Shown here in pieces: positions 44,080 through 53,364 of a stretch of 64,000 nt of DNA. Source of the stretch: Rhizobium glycinendophyticum. GTDB lineage: Bacteria; Pseudomonadota; Alphaproteobacteria; Rhizobiales; Rhizobiaceae. The notes under the pieces are model-generated. The model had not been told where the DNA came from and searched no databases. It saw nothing but the letters and a program-made list of their open reading frames with translations. The number at the start of each line of letters is the position of its first letter. Within the stretch, counting starts at the first letter, position 1. Location: positions 2,931,532 to 2,995,531 of the forward strand of contig NZ_VFYP01000001.1 of the NCBI RefSeq assembly GCF_006443685.1, in the 5' to 3' direction. The translations under genes and the position numbers were made by a program.

Positions 44080-44368
44080 CTTGCGCTCCCCGAGGTCAGT
44101 GCTGGCGCCTTCGCGCTCCTGGGTTATCGAGCGGGAGCCTGCCAGAAAGGACTGAACATGTTGTTGGGAGAAAACCTCGGATTTTAACGATTTTTAACCT
44201 GTATTGGCACAGCCCACCGAAATTGCGCGGGACGCCGGATCTACGGGGAGAGCTCCTAGGAAACGCGTCCAGCAACCGCCCAGACAAGGAAGCCCAAACG
44301 GCCTTGCGCTTGCCGACCGTGACGGGACTGACTACATCTCCCGACAAGAGACAGGAAAGGACATCACC

Positions 44369-46219
44369 ATGACAATCGAGCGAAGCCCCGTTTTTGCGAG
44401 CGCTGCCGAAGCCCAGGCGAAGCAAACAGCCCAGCTCGGCGATCTGCCCGTCTGGACCCTCGACCATCTCTATCCGGGCCAGACCTCGCCCGAATTCCTG
44501 TCCGCAGTCGACAAAGCGGCAGCCGACGCGCTCACTTTCGAGACGAAGTGGAAGGGGAAGCTTGAGGCAGCCCTTGAAACCGTCGGCAACGACAGTCTCG
44601 CCACGGCGCTCACGGAACTCGACGCCCTGGAAGACCTTCTCGGCCGCGTCGCCTCCTATGCCGGCCTGACCTATTATTCCGACATGACCAACCCGGCGAA
44701 CGGCAAGTTCTTCGGCGACATTCAGGCCAAGCTGACGGATATCTCTTCCCGCCTCCTCTTCTTCCCCCTCGAACTCAACCGGCTGCCCGACGATGCCGTG
44801 GACGCGGCGATGGACCGCGACCCAGCGCTCGGTCACTTCCGTCCATGGATCGTCGATCTGCGCAAGGACAAGCCCTTCCAGCTCGACGATCGGATCGAAC
44901 AGCTCTTCCTGGAAAAATCGCAGACCGGCGCTGCCGCTTTTAACCGCCTCTTCGACGAGACATTGGCCTCGCTCCGCTTCACGGTAGGCGAGGATGAAAT
45001 GCCGCTGGAGCCGACGCTGACGCTGTTACAAGACGCCGATCCCGCCAGGCGCAAGCTGGCCGCAGAAGCCCTGTCGAAAACCTTCAAGGCCAATATCCGC
45101 ATCTTCACTCTGGTGACCAACACGCTCGCCAAGGACAAGGAAATCTCCGACCGCTGGCGCGGCTTTGAAGACATCGCCGACAGCCGGCATCTGGCGAACC
45201 GCGTCGAGCGCGAAGTGGTCGACGCACTAGCCGAAGCCGTACGCCAAGCCTATCCGCGCCTGTCGCATCGCTATTACAATATGAAGGCGAAATGGCTCGG
45301 CATGGACCAGATGAATTTCTGGGACCGCAACGCGCCGCTCCCCGAAACGCCGGATAGACTGATCCCGTGGGATGAAGCCAAGGACATGGTGCTCTCGGCC
45401 TATGGAGGCTTTGCACCTGAAATGGCCGAGATCGCCAATCGCTTCTTCGACGGCGGCTGGATCGATGCACCCGCCCGCCCCGGCAAGGCTCCCGGCGCCT
45501 TTGCCCATCCGACAGTCCCTTCCGCGCACCCCTACGTGCTCGTCAACTATCTCGGCAAGCCGCGTGACGTCATGACGCTCGCCCATGAACTCGGCCATGG
45601 TGTGCACCAGGTGCTGGCCGGCGGCCAGGGTGCGCTGATGTGCCAAACCCCGCTGACGCTCGCCGAAACCGCCTCCGTCTTCGGCGAAATGCTGACCTTC
45701 CGCGCGCTCCTCGACAAGACGACCGACAAGCGCGAACGCAAGGCCATGCTCGCCCAGAAGGTCGAGGACATGATCAACACGGTCGTGCGTCAGATCGCCT
45801 TCTACCAGTTCGAGCGCAAGATCCATACGGCCCGCAAGGAAGGTGAACTGACGGCGGAGAAGATCGGCGAGCTCTGGCTCTCGGTCCAGGAAGAGAGCCT
45901 CGGGCCGGCGATCAAGATCTCAGAGGGCTATGAGACCTGGTGGGCCTATATCCCCCACTTCATCCATTCGCCCTTCTATGTCTATGCCTACGCCTTCGGC
46001 GATTGCCTGGTGAACTCGCTCTATGCCGTTTATCAGAACGCAGAAGACGGCTTCCAGCAGAAGTATTTCGAGCTCTTGAAGGCTGGCGGCACGAAGCATC
46101 ATTCCGAGCTTCTCGCCCCCTTCGGCCTCGACGCCACGGATCCGTCGTTCTGGGCCAAGGGTCTGTCGATGATCGAGGGGCTGATCGACGAGCTGGAAGC
46201 GCTAGATAAGGCAACCTGA
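44369..46219 (+). CDS. pepF: Oligoendopeptidase F (M3 family)
   Basis: 616 residues. Zinc metallopeptidase with LAHELGHGVHQVLAGGQG (HExxH His about 405) and downstream Glu in LTLAETASVFGEML. PepF degrades cytoplasmic peptides of roughly 7-17 residues. The long helical N-domain (VWTLDHLYPGQTSPEF, GRVASYAGLTYYSDMTNP) matches the PepF/M3B subgroup. Start at 44369 behind GGAAAGGA; the frame to 44204 has no family character. A 289-base divergent gap separates it from the NtrC-like gene and contains TTTTAACGATTTTTAAC near 44181. Confidence 0.95.
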   Translation: MTIERSPVFASAAEAQAKQTAQLGDLPVWTLDHLYPGQTSPEFLSAVDKAAADALTFETKWKGKLEAALETVGNDSLATALTELDALEDLLGRVASYAGLTYYSDMTNPANGKFFGDIQAKLTDISSRLLFFPLELNRLPDDAVDAAMDRDPALGHFRPWIVDLRKDKPFQLDDRIEQLFLEKSQTGAAAFNRLFDETLASLRFTVGEDEMPLEPTLTLLQDADPARRKLAAEALSKTFKANIRIFTLVTNTLAKDKEISDRWRGFEDIADSRHLANRVEREVVDALAEAVRQAYPRLSHRYYNMKAKWLGMDQMNFWDRNAPLPETPDRLIPWDEAKDMVLSAYGGFAPEMAEIANRFFDGGWIDAPARPGKAPGAFAHPTVPSAHPYVLVNYLGKPRDVMTLAHELGHGVHQVLAGGQGALMCQTPLTLAETASVFGEMLTFRALLDKTTDKRERKAMLAQKVEDMINTVVRQIAFYQFERKIHTARKEGELTAEKIGELWLSVQEESLGPAIKISEGYETWWAYIPHFIHSPFYVYAYAFGDCLVNSLYAVYQNAEDGFQQKYFELLKAGGTKHHSELLAPFGLDATDPSFWAKGLSMIEGLIDELEALDKAT

Positions 46220-46239
46220 ACCGGAGCAGCCGACATTCC

Positions 46240-47403
46240 ATGCGTGACCACGCGCCTTATGCGCTCTTCCGCGACGACCGCGCGGGGACAAGCCTCGTTT
46301 TTGCCGAACCGCAGACGCTCGTCGTCGCCCGGACGGCAGACGAGATTGAGCCGGCGCTTGCCATTTTGGAAGCACACCGCAAAGCCGGGAAATGGCTCGC
46401 GGGTTACCTCTCCTATGAAGCGGGCTTCCTCTTCGAGCCCAAGCTTCGGCCGCTGATTGAGGATTGGCGCGAGACGCCACTAATCTCTATGGGCGTCTTC
46501 GACGCGCCTGCACCTGCGGAACACCCGCTGGCGCAAGCGCCCTCGAACATTACGAATTCGCCGCTCTTGAGCGACCCGCACGCCGCCTGGGACTTCGAAA
46601 GCTATCGCAGCCGCTTCGATCGGCTGCACCATCACCTGCGCAAGGGCGACTGCTATCAGGCCAATCTCACCATGCCGGTCGAGGCAAAATGGGAAGGGGA
46701 TCCCCGCGCCGCCTTCTGGTCGCTTGTCGGCCGCCAGCCCGTGCATTACGGGGCGCTGATCGACTACGGCAATGGTCCCGTCATCCTCTCCCGGTCGCCG
46801 GAACTGTTCTTTTCCGTCGACGAAGAGGGCTGGATCGAGACCAGGCCCATGAAGGGCACGGCAGCGCGTGGCACGTCACCGGAGGAGGATGAGGCGATCA
46901 TCGCCACCATGCTCGGCGACGAGAAGACCCAGGCCGAAAACCGCATGATCGTCGACCTCCTGCGCAATGATGTCTCCGTCATATCCGAGGTGGGCACACT
47001 TTCGGTCCCCAAGCTGTTTGCCATCGAGACCTATCCAACCGTCCATCAGATGGTGAGCTATGTCAGGGCCAGGCTCTTGCCCGACATAGGACTGCCCGAA
47101 ATCATGGCCGCTCTCTTCCCTTGCGGTTCGGTGACCGGCGCGCCGAAAATGTGGGCTATGCGCATCCTGCATGAACTTGAGGCAGGCCCGCGCGATGTCT
47201 ATTGCGGCGCGATCGGCTGGTGCGACCCTGCGGGCCCGATGCGTTTTTCGGTTGCGATCCGCACGATCTCTCTTTTCAACGGCGGGCGCGCCGTCTTCAA
47301 TGTCGGCGGCGGCATCGTCTTCGATTCGAAAGCCGAGGCCGAATACGAGGAATGCCTGCTGAAGGCACGCTTTGCCGTGGGAGACGAATGGATTTCTCGC
47401 TGA
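46240..47403 (+). CDS. pabB: Aminodeoxychorismate synthase component I
   Basis: 387 residues, short for PabB because the N-terminal extension is reduced. Chorismate-binding core: HHLRKGDCYQANLTMPVEAK, SRSPELFFSVDEEGWIETRPMKGTAARG, NRMIVDLLRNDVSVISEVGT, MVSYVRARLLPDIG, PCGSVTGAPKMWAMRILHELE and FNVGGGIVFDSKAEAEYEECLLKA. Forms 4-amino-4-deoxychorismate for folate. The stop overlaps the next gene by 16 bases, tying it to the lyase step. No pabA in view. Confidence 0.93.
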   Translation: MRDHAPYALFRDDRAGTSLVFAEPQTLVVARTADEIEPALAILEAHRKAGKWLAGYLSYEAGFLFEPKLRPLIEDWRETPLISMGVFDAPAPAEHPLAQAPSNITNSPLLSDPHAAWDFESYRSRFDRLHHHLRKGDCYQANLTMPVEAKWEGDPRAAFWSLVGRQPVHYGALIDYGNGPVILSRSPELFFSVDEEGWIETRPMKGTAARGTSPEEDEAIIATMLGDEKTQAENRMIVDLLRNDVSVISEVGTLSVPKLFAIETYPTVHQMVSYVRARLLPDIGLPEIMAALFPCGSVTGAPKMWAMRILHELEAGPRDVYCGAIGWCDPAGPMRFSVAIRTISLFNGGRAVFNVGGGIVFDSKAEAEYEECLLKARFAVGDEWISR

Positions 47404-48011
47404 TCGAGACGATGCGGTGGCAGCCGGACGCAGGCTTCCTGCGGCTCGACCAGCATCTGCGCCGTCTCTCGCGCTCGGCCGACGCACTTGGCTTCCGCCA
47501 GCCGCAGGACGCGAAGGGCAGGCTGGAGAAGGAAGTTTCCGGCAGCGTGCCGCTGCGCGTCCGCCTCGTCATGACTTATCGCGGCAAGATGGACGTGAGC
47601 GTCACTCCTTTCGAACCCGTGCCGGAGGAAGGGGTCTGGCGCCTAAAGATCGCAAAGACGCGGCGGCAATCCGAAGACAGCCTGTTCCGTCACAAGACCA
47701 CCCGTCGCGAGCCCTACGAGGCTGCGCGCGCCGAATTCTCGAAGGACGAGGCGGACGAGGTGATCCTGCTCAACGAACGGGGCGAAGTCTGCGAGGGCAC
47801 GATCACCAACATCTTCGCCGAAGCCGCTGACGGCATGCTGCTCACGCCACCGCTAACCAGCGGCCTCCTGCCGGGCGTCTTGCGCGCCGAACTGATCCGC
47901 GAACGCAAGGCACGCGGCGAGGTCCTGAAACTCGACGACCTGCGCCACCGCCGCCTCTTCGTCGGCAACTCCCTGCGGGGGCTCATCCCCGCAGAGTTGG
48001 TAGAAACATAA
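47388..48011 (+). CDS. pabC: Aminotransferase class IV, probable aminodeoxychorismate lyase
   Basis: 207 residues, short PLP fold-type IV. FSLIETMRWQPDAGFLRLDQ-HLRRLSRSADALGF at the start, RHKTTRREPYE (the PLP-Lys region), ADEVILLNERGEVCEGTITNIF and TSGLLPGVLRAELI, GNSLRGLIPAEL. Removes pyruvate from aminodeoxychorismate to give 4-aminobenzoate. ATG 47388 lies inside pabB behind GGGAGACGA, a 16-base overlap that assures coupled translation. Assignment as PabC rests on the neighbour; other class IV enzymes look similar. Confidence 0.88.
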   Translation: MDFSLIETMRWQPDAGFLRLDQHLRRLSRSADALGFRQPQDAKGRLEKEVSGSVPLRVRLVMTYRGKMDVSVTPFEPVPEEGVWRLKIAKTRRQSEDSLFRHKTTRREPYEAARAEFSKDEADEVILLNERGEVCEGTITNIFAEAADGMLLTPPLTSGLLPGVLRAELIRERKARGEVLKLDDLRHRRLFVGNSLRGLIPAELVET

Positions 48012-48017
48012 AAGACA

Positions 48018-48362
48018 TCACTTGCGCCGGTAGAAGACCATGCCGCCGTGATGCAGAACGTCGGGACTGACAAATGTGCCGTCGGCTGTGAAACCTGTGT
48101 CGTCCCAGTAGTCGATATGGGTGCCGGTCACGACATACCGGCCCTGATAGGCGCTCTCGCGGGTACCGCGGGCTTCGTCGTAACGTCCATTCGGCAACAG
48201 CTCCTGGCGGATGCGACCGTCTTTCGTGACCCACATTCCGACATAAGGATGGGCCTGCTGGTCTTTGATTGTCTGAGACATGTTGTCCTCTGCATGACTG
48301 GGCAAGGGGATCGACGCTAGTGCGGCGGCGAGGATGAGGGTGAGACGCTGAGAAATAGCCAT
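48018..48362 (-). CDS. Atu4866-family exported protein
   Basis: 114 residues: signal peptide to about SHAED, then QAHPYVGMWVTKDGRIRQEL-LPNGRYDEARGTRESAYQGR and the end VSPDVLHHGGMVFYRRK, the Agro_Atu4866 beta-barrel (lipocalin-like) family. GGAGG is five bases before the ATG. It lies 11 bases downstream of an SDR gene and that gene is divergent from a LysR gene; similar SDR/Atu4866/LysR groupings occur in other proteobacteria. Function unknown. Confidence 0.87.
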   Translation of the reverse strand: MAISQRLTLILAAALASIPLPSHAEDNMSQTIKDQQAHPYVGMWVTKDGRIRQELLPNGRYDEARGTRESAYQGRYVVTGTHIDYWDDTGFTADGTFVSPDVLHHGGMVFYRRK

Positions 48363-48373
48363 GGGAACCTCCG

Positions 48374-49096
48374 TCAGTGGGGCGAACGCACCGGGCGCAC
48401 GACGATCTCGCTGACATCGACATCGTCCGGCTGCTCCATCGCATAGCGGACGGCTCGCCCGATCGCGTCGGGCGTGAGCGCTACCGACCGGAAAGACTCC
48501 ATGGCCCTGGACGCGACAGGATCGGTGATTGTGCCGGCCAATTCGCTTTCAACGACGCCGGGATGGATGCAGGTGACGCGCAGCCTGTCATTCTCCTGGC
48601 GAAGACCGTCGGAGATCGCCCGCACCGCAAACTTGGTTGCGCAGTACACGGCAGCGGTCGGCGAAACGCTGAGCGCACCGATCGAGGCAATGTTGATGAT
48701 GTGGCCGGATCCGCGCTCGGTCATTTCCGGCAAAACCGCAGCAATGCCGTGGAGCACGCCCTTGATGTTGACGTCCACCATCCGATCCCATTCCTCGACC
48801 TTCAGCGAAGACATGAGCGACAGCGGCATGATGCCGGCATTGTTGACGATTGCGTCCACGCGACCGAAGGCCGTTCTTGCAGCCTCGGCAAATGCTGCGA
48901 CGTCTGCGCGGTCGGTGACATCCAGCCGTCGGGTCATTATCTGCCCGCCCGCCCAGCGCAGTTCGCCGGCCACGGTTTCGAGCCTGTCCATCCTGCGGGC
49001 GCCGAGGACGACGGTCGCCCCTGCCTTCGACAACTCCCGTGCAATACCGACGCCGATGCCGCTCGATGCGCCGGTGATTAGTACAACCTTGTCCAT
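48374..49096 (-). CDS. SDR-family oxidoreductase
   Basis: 240 residues, classical short-chain dehydrogenase. Cofactor motif LITGASSGIGVGIARELSKA with GARRMDRLE (basic residues favour NADP), NNAGIMPLS, catalytic Ser in IASIGALS and YCATKFAV (Tyr-x3-Lys). Substrate unknown. GGAGACGATC precedes the ATG. Divergent from a LysR gene by 110 bases, which suggests that LysR controls it, and followed by the Atu4866 gene. Confidence 0.93.
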   Translation of the reverse strand: MDKVVLITGASSGIGVGIARELSKAGATVVLGARRMDRLETVAGELRWAGGQIMTRRLDVTDRADVAAFAEAARTAFGRVDAIVNNAGIMPLSLMSSLKVEEWDRMVDVNIKGVLHGIAAVLPEMTERGSGHIINIASIGALSVSPTAAVYCATKFAVRAISDGLRQENDRLRVTCIHPGVVESELAGTITDPVASRAMESFRSVALTPDAIGRAVRYAMEQPDDVDVSEIVVRPVRSPH

Positions 49097-49206
49097 GATC
49101 GTCTCCTTCGTGGTTGCCGCCTTCAGCGGTTGTCACCAAGGTAATGCTGGGTCATTGTTGCGATAAGCCGCCCATTTCTTTCCTCACCCGTAAGCGTTCC
49201 TAACCA

Positions 49207-50091
49207 ATGCCCTATGATCTCAACGCTCTCGCCGTCTTCGTTCTCGTGGCAGAAGAAAGAAGCTTCCGCGCCGCCGCAGACAGAATGGGCGTGACCCGCT
49301 CGGCGGTGAGCCAGACGATCCGCAAGCTCGAGGAGAGCCTGGGGATTGCCCTGGTCGCGCGGACGACCCGCAGCGTACGCCTCACCGAGGCTGGCGAGCG
49401 GCTCCATGATCAGATCGCCCCTTCCCTTAAGGAAATGACGGGCGCCCTGGAAGCGGCGACGAACCTGCGCGGACAACCGCGCGGCCGGCTCAATCTTGCC
49501 GTCTCGTCGATCGCCGAACGGTTCCTCTCAGGGGCATTGCTCGCGCGCTTCGCACGCGAACATCCCGAGGTCAAACTGCATGTCACGGTAACCGACGAGG
49601 AGTTCGACATTGTCGCCGAAGGCTATGACGCGGGTGTGCGTCTCGGTGAGGTGATTGCGCAGGACATGATCGCCATTCCCGTTTCGGGCGAACTGAGACA
49701 GTTGGCGGTCGCATCGCCCGCCTATCTCGAGGAATTCGGCACGCCTGCCCACCCGCGCGATCTCGCGAACCATCGCTGCATCGGCTGGAGGATCAAGCCG
49801 CAGGTCGCGCATTATCGGTGGGAATTCGCCGAGAACGGAAAGGAGTTTTCCGTAACGGTCGCCGACACCATCACCACCACCGACATGGCGCTGATGGTCA
49901 AGCTCGCCATTGCCGGCGCCGGCATCACCTTCGGCATGGAGGACACGTTCCGCGATCCGCTCGCGCGCGGCGAACTCGTGCCGGTTCTGGAGGTCTATTG
50001 TCCGTATTTCCCGGGATTTTACCTCTACTACCCCAGCCGGCGAAATATGGCGCCGAAACTTAGGGCCTTGGTTGACCACTTGAAACGCTGA
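49207..50091 (+). CDS. LysR-family transcriptional regulator
   Basis: 294 residues. N-terminal wHTH: MPYDLNALAVFVLVAEERSF-RAAADRMGVTRSAVSQTIRK-LEESLGIALVARTTRSVRLT; then the two-lobed effector domain (about 90-290; RLNLAVSSIAERFLSG, VGYDAGVRLGEVIAQDM type segment, HRCIGWRI). This subgroup (CrgA/AaeR-like with RTTRSVRLTEAG) usually controls a divergent oxidoreductase. No strong ribosome site is visible. Its stop is 59 bases from the DUF3445 gene. Confidence 0.92.
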   Translation: MPYDLNALAVFVLVAEERSFRAAADRMGVTRSAVSQTIRKLEESLGIALVARTTRSVRLTEAGERLHDQIAPSLKEMTGALEAATNLRGQPRGRLNLAVSSIAERFLSGALLARFAREHPEVKLHVTVTDEEFDIVAEGYDAGVRLGEVIAQDMIAIPVSGELRQLAVASPAYLEEFGTPAHPRDLANHRCIGWRIKPQVAHYRWEFAENGKEFSVTVADTITTTDMALMVKLAIAGAGITFGMEDTFRDPLARGELVPVLEVYCPYFPGFYLYYPSRRNMAPKLRALVDHLKR

Positions 50092-50150
50092 GGATCGTGC
50101 GGAGGCCACGGATATTGACAGCAGTGCCAATCCGCTGGAGCCTGCACGCC

Positions 50151-51038
50151 ATGCCCTTCATTCATGCCCCCTATGCCGGCCACACGCGCCCCTTCACCAT
50201 CGGCCTATCGGCCCTCGATCCGTCCCGCTGGATCGAACCGGATGCGGATCTCGGAAGCTATCTCGCGCAAAAGCGCGAACTGGCCGCGACCCGTCTGGAC
50301 GAGGTCTTTCGCGCAACGGACGACAGTCTGGACGCGCAGCGCGAATGTCTTGCAGCCATTCTCGATCATCTCGGCCAGTCCCACCCGGACCTCTGGCGCC
50401 GAACGGGCGCAAGCATGGAGGTCGCGGGTCAACCGACCTCGCTTGAGGATGATAACCTCCCCCCGCTTCTGCGCGCCGGTCTGCTGGTGCAGGACGACCT
50501 CGTGATCATGATGAAGCGTCAGGCCGGATGGTCCATCGCCGCCGCCCATCTCTCCTTCCCATCCTCCTGGCGGCTCGCGGAGAAATTCGATCGGCCGATG
50601 GAGGCGGTGCATGAACATGTCCCGGGCTTCCAGGGAGGTACCCGCAATGCCGCGATGATCAATCGCATCTTCGACAATCTCCTGCCCGAGCAACCGGCAG
50701 AACGCTTCAACTGGTCGATCAACTGGCAGGAAAAACTCTTCCATCCGGAGACCGGTCGAAATGATGCGGCCGAGCCAGATCAGGCCGTGGTCCGGGTGGA
50801 ACGGCAAACACTGACGAAACTGCCTGAGACCGGAGCGGTCGTCTTCACCATCCGCATCTATCTCGACCCGGTCACCCTGTTCGACCGCCATCCGGAGGGC
50901 CGGCGTCTGGCAACCGCCCTTGCCGATCAGCTCGAGGGCCTGAGCGAGCCACAGCTTTTCTACAAGGGCCTGGACCGCCAGCGGAGCCGGCTCGTAGCCC
51001 GGCTGCGGCAAGATGCGACGGCGGAAAATCAGCGCTAG
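50151..51038 (+). CDS. DUF3445 / haem-dependent oxidative N-demethylase-like protein
   Basis: 295 residues. LDPSRWIEPDADLGSYLAQK, DLVIMMKRQAGWSIAAAHLS-FPSSWRLAEKFDRPMEAVHE and YLDPVTLFDRHPEG are typical of DUF3445 (PF11927); a characterised member is the haem subunit of an N-demethylase. The conserved HxPVPGF-like segment appears as HEHVPGF. Start at 50151 (MPFIHAPYAGH) with TGGAG about 10 bases ahead; a GTG at 50097 is in frame. Natural substrate is unknown. Confidence 0.85.
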   Translation: MPFIHAPYAGHTRPFTIGLSALDPSRWIEPDADLGSYLAQKRELAATRLDEVFRATDDSLDAQRECLAAILDHLGQSHPDLWRRTGASMEVAGQPTSLEDDNLPPLLRAGLLVQDDLVIMMKRQAGWSIAAAHLSFPSSWRLAEKFDRPMEAVHEHVPGFQGGTRNAAMINRIFDNLLPEQPAERFNWSINWQEKLFHPETGRNDAAEPDQAVVRVERQTLTKLPETGAVVFTIRIYLDPVTLFDRHPEGRRLATALADQLEGLSEPQLFYKGLDRQRSRLVARLRQDATAENQR

Positions 51039-51174
51039 ACCCCCGTCCCCGCCGGCCCCCACCCTTTATTGTGTCAGAGTTTTGTGATCTAGAACCGCCA
51101 GTATCGCTCCGGCCGCATGAGACAGGCCGGAAACTCGGCCCGCCGATCTGGTTGGGCCCTCCAAGGAGACGGAA

Positions 51175-52617
51175 ATGAGCGAAATCACCTACCCGGTTTA
51201 TGGCGAGATCACCGGCCCGATCGTGATGATCGGCTTCGGATCGATCGGCCGCGGCACCCTGCCGCTGATCGAACGCCACTTCAAGTTCGACAAGAGCCGG
51301 ATGGTCGTCATCGATCCCCGCAACGACGAAGCGGAACTGCTCGCCAAGCATGGCATCAAGCACATCCAGGCGCACGTCACCAAGGACAACTACAAGAAGC
51401 TCCTGAAGCCGCTGCTGACCGAAGGCGACGGCCAGGGCTTCTGCGTCAACCTCTCGGTCGACACCGGCTCGCTGGACCTGATGAAGCTCTGCCGCAAGCT
51501 CGACGTTCTCTACATCGACACCGTCGTTGAACCCTGGCTCGGCTTCTACTTCGACAAGAACATGAAGAACTCCGAGCGCACCAACTATGCGCTGCGCGAA
51601 ACCGTGCGCCAGGAAAAGGCGAAGAACCCGGGTGGCACGACGGCCGTCTCCACCTGCGGCGCCAATCCGGGCATGGTCTCTTGGTTCGTCAAGCAGGGCC
51701 TCGTCAACATCGCCAACGAACTCGGCATCAAGTTCGACGAACCGGACCAGAACGACCGGGAAGGCTGGGCCAAGCTGATGAAGAAGGTCGGCGTCAAGGG
51801 CGTGCATATCGCCGAACGCGACACCCAGCGCACCAAGAACCCGAAGCCGCTCAACGTCTTCTGGAACACCTGGTCTGTCGAAGGCTTCATCTCGGAAGGT
51901 CTGCAGCCGGCCGAACTCGGCTGGGGCACGCACGAAAACTGGATGCCGAAGAACGCCAAGAAGCACAAGAAGGGCTGCAAGGCCGCGATCTACCTGGAAC
52001 AGCCCGGCGCCAACACCCGCGTTCGCACTTGGTGCCCGACGCCGGGTCCGCAATACGGTTTCCTCGTCACCCACAACGAGTCGATCTCGATCGCCGACTA
52101 TTTCACCGTCGAGAAGGATGGCGAAGTTGTCTATCGCCCCACCTGCCATTACGCCTACCACCCGGCCAATGACGCGGTTCTGTCGCTGCACGAGATGTTC
52201 GGCAATGGCGGCACCCCGCAGCCGGTCCTGCACGTGCTAGACGAGGACGAACTGGTGGATGGCGTCGACGAGCTCGGCGTGCTGCTCTACGGCCACGAGA
52301 AGAATGCCTACTGGTACGGCTCGCGCCTGTCGCTGGAAGAAACCCGCCGCATCGCGCCCTACCAGAACGCGACGGGCCTGCAGGTGACCTCCGCCGTGCT
52401 TGCCGGCATGGTCTGGGCCATCGAGAACCCGAAGGCCGGCATCGTTGAAGCCGACGAGATGGACTACAAGCGCTGCCTGGAAGTGCAGTCGCCCTATCTC
52501 GGCCCGGTCGAAGGCCACTACACAGACTGGACCCCGCTCGACGGTCGCCCGGGCCTCTTCCCGGAAGACCTGGACGAAAAGGATCCGTGGCAGTTCCGGA
52601 ACATTCTGGTCCGCTGA
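51175..52617 (+). CDS. hss: Homospermidine synthase
   Basis: 480 residues. NAD-dependent synthesis of sym-homospermidine from putrescine, the major polyamine of many rhizobia. Rossmann motif IVMIGFGSIGRGTLPLIERH, VEPWLGFYFDKNMKNSERTN, CGANPGMVSWFVKQGLVNIA, WNTWSVEGFISEGLQPAELG and the C-terminal GSRLSLEETRRIAPYQNATG are characteristic. A perfect AAGGAGACGGAA precedes the ATG. Transcribed alone; a hairpin terminator follows. Confidence 0.96.
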   Translation: MSEITYPVYGEITGPIVMIGFGSIGRGTLPLIERHFKFDKSRMVVIDPRNDEAELLAKHGIKHIQAHVTKDNYKKLLKPLLTEGDGQGFCVNLSVDTGSLDLMKLCRKLDVLYIDTVVEPWLGFYFDKNMKNSERTNYALRETVRQEKAKNPGGTTAVSTCGANPGMVSWFVKQGLVNIANELGIKFDEPDQNDREGWAKLMKKVGVKGVHIAERDTQRTKNPKPLNVFWNTWSVEGFISEGLQPAELGWGTHENWMPKNAKKHKKGCKAAIYLEQPGANTRVRTWCPTPGPQYGFLVTHNESISIADYFTVEKDGEVVYRPTCHYAYHPANDAVLSLHEMFGNGGTPQPVLHVLDEDELVDGVDELGVLLYGHEKNAYWYGSRLSLEETRRIAPYQNATGLQVTSAVLAGMVWAIENPKAGIVEADEMDYKRCLEVQSPYLGPVEGHYTDWTPLDGRPGLFPEDLDEKDPWQFRNILVR

Positions 52618-52636
52618 ACCATTCAGGACCGAAACG

Positions 52637-52663
52637 AGGTCCGTCGCTTGCGGCGGGCCTTTT
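52637..52663 (+). terminator. Terminator after hss
   Basis: AGGTCCGTCGC-TTGC-GGCGGGCCT (one bulge) followed by TTTT. Confidence 0.7.
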
Positions 52664-52802
52664 CCGCACTTTGGCTCGGACCGGGATAACTACGGGAACG
52701 CGGGTACGGTGCCTTGCTTTGCCCGAGGCTTCGCGGCATGGTTTGCAACAACGCAGAAAGGTGGACGGCATGGCCGAACCGCCGAGATCGTGGGAGATTG
52801 AG

Positions 52803-53168
52803 ATGAAGACCAAAACCGTGGTGACGCTGGCAGCTGCAGGGCTTGCCCTCACCTCCTGCTACTCCTCCGGTCCCCCGCGCCAGCTTCCGACCGTTCAGCA
52901 GGGTCCGTCCATCGAGGGCGACTGGGTCGACCCGAACGGCATCGCGTCCAGTTTCCAGGGCGGCACATTCACCACCCGCACGACCGACACGAACCAGGTC
53001 CTGGCATCCGGCACCTACACGCTGCAGGGCGATCGGCTCGTTGAGATCAACATGACCTCGCTGGTCCGCAACACAAGGCAGAAGGTGAATTGCGCGCTGG
53101 TCACTCCGTCGCAACTGAACTGCACCTCGGACAGCGGCGCCCAATTCTCGCTGGCACGCCGCGGCTGA
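52803..53168 (+). CDS. omp10: Omp10-like outer-membrane lipoprotein
   Basis: 121 residues. Lipoprotein signal with lipobox LTSC (Cys 19); mature part IEGDWVDPNGIASSFQGGTF, TTRTTDTNQVLASGTYTL, LVEINMTSLVRNTRQKVNCA and LNCTSDSGAQFSLARR closely resembles Brucella Omp10. Surface lipoprotein of unknown role in rhizobia. GGGAG lies six bases upstream of ATG 52803; an in-frame ATG at 52770 with AAAGGTGG would add an acidic stretch to the signal and is less likely. Confidence 0.88.
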   Translation: MKTKTVVTLAAAGLALTSCYSSGPPRQLPTVQQGPSIEGDWVDPNGIASSFQGGTFTTRTTDTNQVLASGTYTLQGDRLVEINMTSLVRNTRQKVNCALVTPSQLNCTSDSGAQFSLARRG

Positions 53169-53191
53169 GTAAGCTGAAACGTCTGCACACC

Positions 53192-53217
53192 GAAGCGGCC
53201 TTACGGCCGCTTCTTCG
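53192..53217 (+). terminator. Terminator after omp10
   Basis: GAAGCGGCC-TTAC-GGCCGCTTC nine-bp stem followed by TTCGTTTT. Confidence 0.85.
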
Positions 53218-53364
53218 TTTTCAGCCGCTCTAACATGAGCCGCCACCTCCTTTTTCCCTTGCCCTGCCTCAGGCTTGATGAAAACATTCGGCATCCCGGC
53301 CGGCATGCACCTGTCACAGTCGCATGCCAGACAGTGACAGACGGATTGAAACAGGAGACAGACG

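Noticed and set aside
44181..44197. CtrA box TTAA-CGATTT-TTAAC before pepF and the NtrC-like gene
   Set aside because: Spacing is six rather than seven bases, and neither gene has a known CtrA link; kept only as a note in the pepF entry.
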